Below, one piece after another: positions 57,093 to 64,000 of a DNA stretch of 64,000 nucleotides (positions are counted from its first letter, which is position 1; every line of letters begins with the position of its first letter). The DNA is from Muscardinus avellanarius (taxonomy: Eukaryota; Chordata; Mammalia; Rodentia; Gliridae): assembly GCA_963383645.1 (NCBI GenBank), contig OY726557.1, forward strand, positions 153,987,701 to 154,051,700, given 5' to 3'. Position numbers and translations under genes: made by a program. The notes under the pieces are model-generated. The model was not told the origin of the DNA, made no database searches, and saw only the letters and a program-made list of their open reading frames with translations.

Positions 57093-58640
57093 CAGAAGCT
57101 TTCCTATGTGCCAATCATAAATCCACTGAAAAAGAAATCCAGAAAACACTTTCACTCATGAAAGCCCACAAAATAAATAAAATAAAATAACTAGAAATAA
57201 ACTTAAAGAGGTAAAAGACCTCTACAAAGAAAATTATAAAACATTGAAAAAAATTGAAAAAGACCTTAGGAGATGAAAAGATCCTTCATATTCTTGGGTG
57301 GGCAGAATATATATAATCAAATTGGCCATTCTTCCAAAAGTGACCTACATATTCATCACAATACACATTAAATTACAAAGGTCATTCCTCACAGATATAG
57401 AAATATCAGTCCTGAAATTTATTTAAAACAAGAAAAAAAAACAGAATAGACAAAGTTGGTCTCAGCAAGAATCATGCAGAAAGCATCACAATACTTGATT
57501 TCAAATTATACTACAAAGCCATAGCAATAAATACAGCATGGAACTACCACAAAAAATCAGAAACATAGACCAATGGAGCAAAATAGAAGACTCAGAAACA
57601 AATCTGCACATTTATGGCCAATTGATTTTTGACAAAGGGGCCAAAAACATACACTGGAAAAAAAAATACCCTCTTCAACAAATGGTTTTGACAAAACTAG
57701 TTAACCATGGGCAGAAAAATAAAAATAAACACTACTTTCTCATCATGTACAAGAGTCAATTCCAGATGGATCATTAACTTAGAAATCAGACCAGAGACTA
57801 TGAAGTTTCTTGAAGAGGGCATGGGCGCAACACTTCAACATATAGCACAGGAAAAACTCTCCCAATCAGAGCCTAAAGGCACAAAAATTTAAAAGGTGGA
57901 TCAATACATGGGGATGAATGAAACTAAAAACTTTCTGATAGCAAAAAAACAAACAAACAAATATCCAGAACCTCATCAGAGAGCTATTAGAATGGGAGAA
58001 AGTTTTTGCTATCTACTTCTCTGAAAGTGGACTAATAATTGGAATATACAGCGAACTCAAGAAACTCAGTGCTAAGAAAACAAATAACCTGATAAAAAAA
58101 TGGGCAAGTGAACTAAATAGACACCTCACAAAAGAAGAAATCCAAGTGGCCAATGAATGTATGAAAAAATGTTAAATAACATTGGAAATCAGAGAGATGC
58201 AAATTAAAATGCCCTGAGATTTCACCTAACTCCAATTAGAGTGGCCATCATTTAAACACATAGCAACAACAAATACTGATGAGGGTGTAGAAAAATGGAA
58301 ACTCTAATACATTGTTGGTGGGATTGCAAATTAGTACAACAACTTTGGAAAACAATATGGAGGATCCTCAGAAGAATGTTAATGAACCTATCATATGATC
58401 CAGCAATATCACTTTTGGGTATCTACCCAAAAGAATGGAAACCAAACTACTAAACAAATACATTTATATCTATGTTCATAGCCACACAATTTGCAATTGT
58501 CAAAATATGGAACCAGCCAAGATGTCCATCAACAGATGAATGGATTAGAAAACTATGAGATATATACATAATGGGATTTTACTCAGCTATAAAGAAGAAC
58601 AAAATTACATCATCTTGGGGGGTAATAGATGGACCTAAAG
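57093..58640 (+). pseudogene. L1 ORF2 relic, C-terminal third
   Basis: Continues the old L1. Frame 57538-57777 keeps WSKIEDSETNLHIYGQLIFDKGAKN. Further on come the regions around 58060 ([15 protein letters not shown]), 58195 (REMQIK) and 58400 (DPAISLLGIYPKEW), read across stops. This part follows the RT and includes the cysteine-containing C-terminal region in working L1s. Confidence 0.85.
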
Positions 58641-58990
58641 AACATTATGCTAAGTGAGATTAGTCATTCACACAAAGTAAAAAATGGGATGCTCTCATTA
58701 ATATATTTAAGCCTGGGGGAAAAAACGGTCAGAGGAGGAACTCTAGTCAAATAAGTTGACCTAGCTGAGGAGATTGAAGGAGGAAAGAAGGAAATTCCCT
58801 AATGTGCATTTTGTACTTTCACAAACATATCAAAGCCAATTACTTAGCCTAATATGAGAAGGAGGGAGGGAGAAGGGAAGGGGGAGAAACTGGGGAAGGG
58901 CTAAATGAGTGATGTGTGCATGTATGCCTCTACCATCTTGTATCCCATTAAGATGTATGAGTACAATGCACCAATAATAAATTAAAAATA
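58641..58990 (+). repeat. 3' UTR of the old L1
   Basis: ACATTATGCTAAGTGAGATT, a polypurine tract (58765-58895) and ATGTATGAGTACAATGCACC close the element. Confidence 0.9.
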
Positions 58991-59261
58991 TATTTGGAAA
59001 ATGTGTTTTAGAGTAGGCTAAACACCAACTTTGCTTTCTCCTGATTTGGTCTATCATAACTCTACTGTATGAAAATTTAGAGATTAAGAGTCCAACCTCA
59101 ATTAGGAGGTCACTCTAAATGTAGCATAGGATGATACAAAACTAAACATACCATCTTATCCATCTTCAAAACTGTAGTTTTGTTATTTATAAAATTATGC
59201 TAAAAATTGACATATTTGTATACAATGATTTCTCATAAATTATTTTTCAAATGTAATTAAG
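58991..59261. other. unique DNA, nothing recognised
   Basis: Short gap between L1 pieces. Confidence 0.4.
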
Positions 59262-59545
59262 ATTGAAAGCAAAAAGAAGTATTGAAATGTTATCTCTAAG
59301 TGATCAAAAGTTTGATATCAGACAAATGAATATGTTATGTGAGATTATCATTGTTAATTTTCGATAAATTGCTATAATATTAGATGTCAATCACTTCCAA
59401 TGCATGGGAAGGAGGGATGGGGAGGGAATGGTGTGGTGATTGGGTAAGGGCTAACTAGGTGATGTGTGCATGTACGTTTACACAAGTTTTTTATCCCATT
59501 ATGATGTATGAATATAGTGCACCAATAAAAATTTAAAAAAATATT
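59262..59545 (+). repeat. L1 3' UTR, ACCAATAAAA lineage
   Basis: AAAGCAAAAAGAAGTATTGA to CACCAATAAAAATTTAAAAA, closely similar to 23975-24270 and the reverse copy at 1831-2150. Confidence 0.9.
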
Positions 59546-59912
59546 GAATAGAAATAATTTTTCTCATTAATCCAAGATCTTGTTTGTACTATGTTTTTTC
59601 TTAATCTTCTGCATCTTTTCTAACATGTGTGATAGTCCCCAACATCAACAAAAAAAAAGAATTTGAACCTGGGTTTACAATTTGTTACCTAGTTATTTAA
59701 ACCAACTGCTTGACATTTTGAGGCTTAAGTTTCTTCCAAAATTTATTAGAGATGATTTTCTTCTCTCTAATAAGGTTGTTATTGGCACTAAATTAGATAT
59801 GGAAATCATTAGACTACCTAGTACACATTAAGTGACTACTATATGTTTACCTATTATTTTATGAACATCCTATCAGTATCATAAAGTCATTTTTATTCAT
59901 AAAACAGAAGAT
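59546..59912. other. unique AT-rich DNA, nothing recognised
   Basis: No gene or repeat was recognised. Confidence 0.4.
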
Positions 59913-60418
59913 CAAATTATGAAACCAACCTATATGTCTATTAACAGATGAATGGATTACAAAAGATTGGGATATCCACACAATGGAATTCTATTCAGCA
60001 CTAAAGAAAAACTATTGTGTTATTTTCAGGAACATGGATGGCCTGGAGAAAATTATGTTAAGTGAGATTTTGCAGTCACATAAAGTGAAAGATTTTTTTT
60101 TCTCTCATATATGAAAGCTAGGGAGTATTCAAGATGCAAGAGGGGCTTCAGATAGTGGAGGAGAAATCTCAGTGGAGCCAGGAAGGGTATAGAGTGGAGG
60201 GTGAACAAGAAAGAAAGGATATAATTAATATTATGTATATATGTGAGGATACCAAGGCCAATCTCAATTTCTTGTATGAGGAAGGAAGATGGACTGGGGA
60301 GGTAACCAAGACAAACCCCACCAACTGCTGTGTGCATGTATGTCACCATCACCAAGAAGTACATTATGATGTGAACTATAATGAACCAATAAAAGTAGAA
60401 TAAAAGGAAAAATAAAAA
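59913..60418 (+). pseudogene. L1 ORF2 C-terminus and 3' UTR, third lineage
   Basis: GAAACCAACCTATATGTCTA and CACAATGGAATTCTATTCAG belong to ORF2. The 3' UTR ends with TGAACCAATAAAAGTAGAAT. Its UTR resembles 45363-45545 and 62255-62590 more than the other copies. Frames 60053-60364 (-) and 60134-60403 (+) are chance readings. Confidence 0.85.
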
Positions 60419-60552
60419 CCTTGTTCCTCAACACTCAAATTGCATTTAACTCTAGTGAAATAATCTTTTTATTATCTTTTCTGTTCCTCATTTGTCACAA
60501 AAGTAATAAAAATATGTTTCTAACTGTAAATGTTCCAAATAGAATGTGTGAA

Positions 60553-60777
60553 AGAGGCTGAGCATAGTGGCACATGCCTATAATTCCAATTCTTAGGAGG
60601 CTGAAACAGAATGTCCTCAGTTTCTTGGCCAGCCTCTATAACTTAGTGCAGTCTTCTTCAACTTAGTGATACTCTTTTTCAAAATAAAAATTCAAAATCA
60701 AAATAAGAGGAAAAGAGGAGGTGACTGGGGATATAGCTCAGAGGTTAAATTCTCCTGGAATTAGTTAAAACTCCAGT

Positions 60778-60778
<1 letters not shown>
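60553..60778 (+). repeat. dimeric SINE
   Basis: GGCTGAGCATAGTGGCACAT starts the left half; GACTGGGGATATAGCTCAGA starts the right half. Confidence 0.85.
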
Positions 60779-60849
<71 letters not shown>

Positions 60850-60850
60850 G
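60779..60850. repeat. (AAAG)n microsatellite
   Basis: About 17 AAAG units forming the tail of the SINE on its left. Confidence 0.95.
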
Positions 60851-61503
60851 AGGAGAGAAAGAATGAAATATAAAACACAAAACAACCTGTTTTTTATGGA
60901 TAAAAGTAATTCTATCCCAATCATTATTAATTTTGTTTTGCTTAAAAAGTTCTATGTTGTTTTATATAATCAAAATTTCTGAGTGCCAGCATGAGTTTCC
61001 TTATATTTAGGAACAACATCTCAGAAGCTATACAGGGTATTAAGATTTATCATATTGAAGATATAAAGTGCAACAGATACATGAATAAGTAAGTTTTAAT
61101 ACTCACATTTTTATTTTACAGAAAGTGAACAAGTCTTAGATTTGTACAAATATTTTGTACTTAAAATGTACAAAAATCAACTTATAGATAATCTTTTTTG
61201 CAAACTAATGACTAGGTTTAAATTTTTGTGATGAACTACTAATTTTCTGAATATCTTTTTGTATTTTAAGTTTCATATGGCAAAATGATAGTTATTTTAG
61301 ATTTGAATAAGCATTTCTCTCATATGTGCTTCTGGAGTGTTTAATTTACTTGTAAACATCAGTGAAATACTATTAGATATTCTAAAATTTTCAGAGAATT
61401 TACATTGTGGAATATCCTTTTTTAAGTTTATAAAAATATTTTTATAAAATTATAAGATACATGATTCTTTGTTGATGAGTTAAAAGAAATAATAATTTTT
61501 CTT
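60851..61503. other. unique AT-rich DNA, nothing recognised
   Basis: No gene or repeat was recognised. Confidence 0.4.
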
Positions 61504-61690
61504 TTTTTTGGTGGTACTGGGGTTCCTGGAAACCCTTCTATCTCCGGGTTATACTCCCAGACCTATTTTTTATATTTTATTTGGAAACAGGGTCTCTTAA
61601 ACCAGCATGGCTGCCTTCAAACCTGTGTGATCCTCCTGTCTCTGCCTCCCAAGTACGGGGATTACAAGCGTACGCCGCCATGCCCAGTTT
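61504..61690 (-). repeat. dimeric SINE, palindrome subgroup
   Basis: Reverse copy; the right half contains GGGGTTCCTGGAAACCC. TTAAAAGAAA on both sides (61482 and 61690) is a probable duplication. Confidence 0.9.
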
Positions 61691-61859
61691 AAAAGAAAAT
61701 ATTTTGATTGGCAAAACATTAAGTTCCAGCAAAACATCTGAATTTTTGGATGAGACAAATTTTCACAGATTATTCACGGAGATTATTTCACAGAGATTAT
61801 TTTTCACAAAATAATTTACCCATGACATTACATTCTATTTTTTAGTACTACCATTTTTT

Positions 61860-62119
61860 ATTTATTTTTTATTTTTATTTTTATTTTTTTTGGGGGGTCT
61901 GGGGATGGAACCCAGGGGCATTTGACCTCCGAGCTACATCCCCTACCCTACTTTTTTTTAATTCTTTATTTTGAAACCGGGTCTCATTGAGTTGTAAGGA
62001 GCCTCACTAAGTAGCTGAGGCTGTCTGCAAACTGCGATCCTCCTGTCTCAGCCTCCATAATGCTGGGATTACAAGTGTGCTCCACCACGCCTGGCTACAG
62101 GTTTTTTTTTTTTTTTTTA
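61860..62119 (-). repeat. dimeric SINE flanked by T runs
   Basis: TTTTTA tail (61860-61890), right half GGTCTGGGGATGGAACCCAG, left half ending CACCACGCCTGGCT. A separate T run lies at 62101-62119. Confidence 0.9.
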
Positions 62120-62254
62120 AATAGATGAAATTTTCACCTAAAAATGTTCACTATTTTACTTTATTTTAAATTTCACATACTTAGCATTATATTTTTCAAC
62201 AATGCACTATTAATAGTATAATATGATATCTACAAATGAAAATTGGGCTTAATA

Positions 62255-62590
62255 ATTTTAATGTTTTATTGGTTCACTATTATACATAACAACAACATTC
62301 GGAGTGATAGAAACATATGCACATAGCACTTCATGTGTTTCCCTCTGGATCTCACCCTGCTTCCTCCTCATCCCTGTACATATTATTGAGGTTGGTACTG
62401 ATAACTTCTTATATGAACATAATATTATTTGAACTGTTGACTTCACCAAGTCTCCTTTTCAAAACCTTTCCCCAACATGCTATCCAAATCCATATCCACC
62501 ATTCTACTTATATTTCCTCTCGTGTATCTAAAATCCCTTTTGTTTCGTCATTTCTCTCTAGCTTCCACATTATTAGTTAGAATAAATGTG
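62255..62590 (-). repeat. L1 3' UTR, third lineage, reverse
   Basis: TTTTATTGGTTCACTATTAT, then CCCTCTGGATCTCACCCTGC. It faces the ORF2 piece on its right head to head, as in a 5'-inverted L1. Confidence 0.75.
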
Positions 62591-63005
62591 ATCAAAATTG
62601 TCATACTAACAAAAGCTCACAATTGTTGTACACTTGTCATAGACTTGCAAATTAGTGTAGCTCCAATGGAGATCAGTGTAGAGGTTCCTGGTAAAACTTG
62701 GAACCACCACATGACTCAAATAGACCACTCTTGGGTATCTTTTCCAAAGGAATTGAATTATATTGAAAAATACATATCCATATTTATAGCAGCACAATTC
62801 ATAACAGCCAAAATATGGAACCAGCCCAGGTGTCCATCAAAACATGAATGTCTTACAAAACTGTGGTATGAACACACAATAGAATTTGCTCTGCCATAAA
62901 TAATACAACTATGGCATTTGCAGGAAAGTCAATGAAACCGGAGAATATGCTAAGTGAGTTTAGTTGGACTTTGAAAGTAAAAGAGCACATGATTTCTCCC
63001 ATTTG
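62591..63005 (+). pseudogene. L1 ORF2 C-terminal fragment (inverted part)
   Basis: The frame 62477-62899 includes, from about residue 90 on, ORF2 C-terminal sequence (FIAAQFITAKIWNQPRCPS, then TIEFALP). It is broken by stops. Together with 62255-62590 it makes one twin-primed L1 insertion. Confidence 0.8.
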
Positions 63006-64000
63006 TAAATTTTAAAATTTTTGTATTTTACAGCATATTTATTTAAAATGCTCAAGTTATTTTTTCTGGTCTTTCATTCAAAGTAGAACCACATATTCTG
63101 AGTAAGTCTTAATCAGCACTTGTACTTTCAGCTTATATTTTTGCAATAATTATCTCAATAGCAATGGACTCATCTCTGGCCTTAATGTGAATTACAGTAT
63201 TTCTTTAATAAATGTAAAACATTCATTCTACTCAAGATATGCATGGATGACTTTCACTATAAATGCTGCTAAGTATAATATATATTACATGCATAACTTC
63301 TTAACAAATATTGCGCTTGCCTTCTTATATTTTCCTTGATGCATCATTATCTTACTTAATTTCACATGAGTTAACAGTGCTTATCTTTAGAAAATATGAG
63401 CTTTTTCAAAATAGTATGCTAGTCGAAGGAAATTAAAAACTTGGTAAAATTGAACACTTTATTTTTCCCATAGCAAAAACAGTAGAACTCTACATTATTT
63501 TAAACAATTATTTTCTGGGCTCACTTTTCCTTAGTAACATTTTACTATTTGCTAATATTAAGATAAAATAAGGATAATTTTTTGTATCTAATACAAAAAA
63601 TTGTTTTGTATCTAATACAGCTAAAGTATGCATTATGTTGAATATATTGCTTTAAATGGTTCCTTATATACTTTAAAATAATCAAAATGTGGACAAACTT
63701 TGTATTAATAAAACTAACATTTCTAAAATAAGAAACTATAATCATGCATAAATAACAAATATTCTGTGATGTGTTACACTAGTCAAATGGTGTAAATTTT
63801 ATAATCAAAGTATCAACATTTTGACTTCAATAATAGGAATATAGAGCAAATAAAGTTCACTTTATTATTTCCTTAGTGCATTCAGAAGAAACTAAAATTA
63901 ACTAAAATAATGGCCTAATCATATGTAAAGATGAATTTTATCAACACAAAACTTATTTTCTCACTTTTATTGTTCAATATTGTTGAAAACTAATAAAAAT
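63006..64000. other. unique AT-rich DNA, nothing recognised
   Basis: No gene or repeat was recognised. TTTTTTGTATCTAATACA is repeated twice at 63580-63620, a ~22-base local duplication. Confidence 0.4.

Noticed and set aside
56745..57155. 136-codon minus frame with hydrophobic and proline-rich stretches
   Set aside because: It runs antisense through an L1 3' UTR and has no recognisable domain; the plus frame there is likewise UTR.
60134..60403. 89-codon plus frame with a charged product
   Set aside because: It lies in an L1 3' UTR whose counterpart frames in other copies are not open.

Overview
The window is nuclear DNA of a rodent, most likely a squirrel-like one (Sciuromorpha, probably Sciuridae). 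The main evidence is about 40 copies of a dimeric SINE: a 7SL-derived B1-like left half, an A-rich linker, and a right half resembling a tRNA/ID element. This matches the B1-dID type known from squirrels, dormice and relatives. The species cannot be fixed from the sequence alone. The DNA is AT-rich. I find no host protein-coding exon, no host gene promoter and no functional RNA gene; it reads as a gene-desert or deep-intron segment.

Layout. 0.3-4.3 kb is a mosaic of SINE and L1 pieces containing the only long well-kept reading frame, an L1 ORF1 of 320 codons on the minus strand with no ORF2 behind it. 4.3-9.6 kb is mostly unique sequence with one SINE, an L1 3' end and a pyrimidine-rich SINE tail. 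9.6-15.8 kb is repeat-dense: several L1 3' ends, one with a likely 3' transduction, and a three-level SINE nest. 15.8-23 kb is mostly unique with scattered SINEs. 23-24.5 kb holds an old L1 and a MaLR-type LTR split by a younger L1. 26.1-28.5 kb is a near full-length Tigger1-like DNA transposon. 28.5-43 kb is unique sequence with SINEs, an L1 carrying a small retroposed insert at 33.6 kb, and a SINE nest at 36 kb. 43-46.5 kb has SINEs, an MLT1-like LTR and microsatellites. 46.5-50.7 kb is the least repeat-rich block. 50.9-59.0 kb is one decayed, near full-length L1. The rest is further L1 3' ends and SINEs.

Three L1 3'-UTR lineages can be told apart. One ends near an ACCAATAAAA motif after a G-rich tract. 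One has the polypurine-type 3' UTR seen at 12 and 57 kb. One ends with GAACCAATAAAA or a related form and is seen at 45, 60 and 62 kb. The SINEs also fall into groups, including one whose right half has lost its tRNA-type B box and carries a short palindrome instead.

No host genes act together here. The functional content that can be argued is limited to relics of transposon machinery and several unique stretches that could be conserved regulatory DNA, for which sequence alone gives only weak support.
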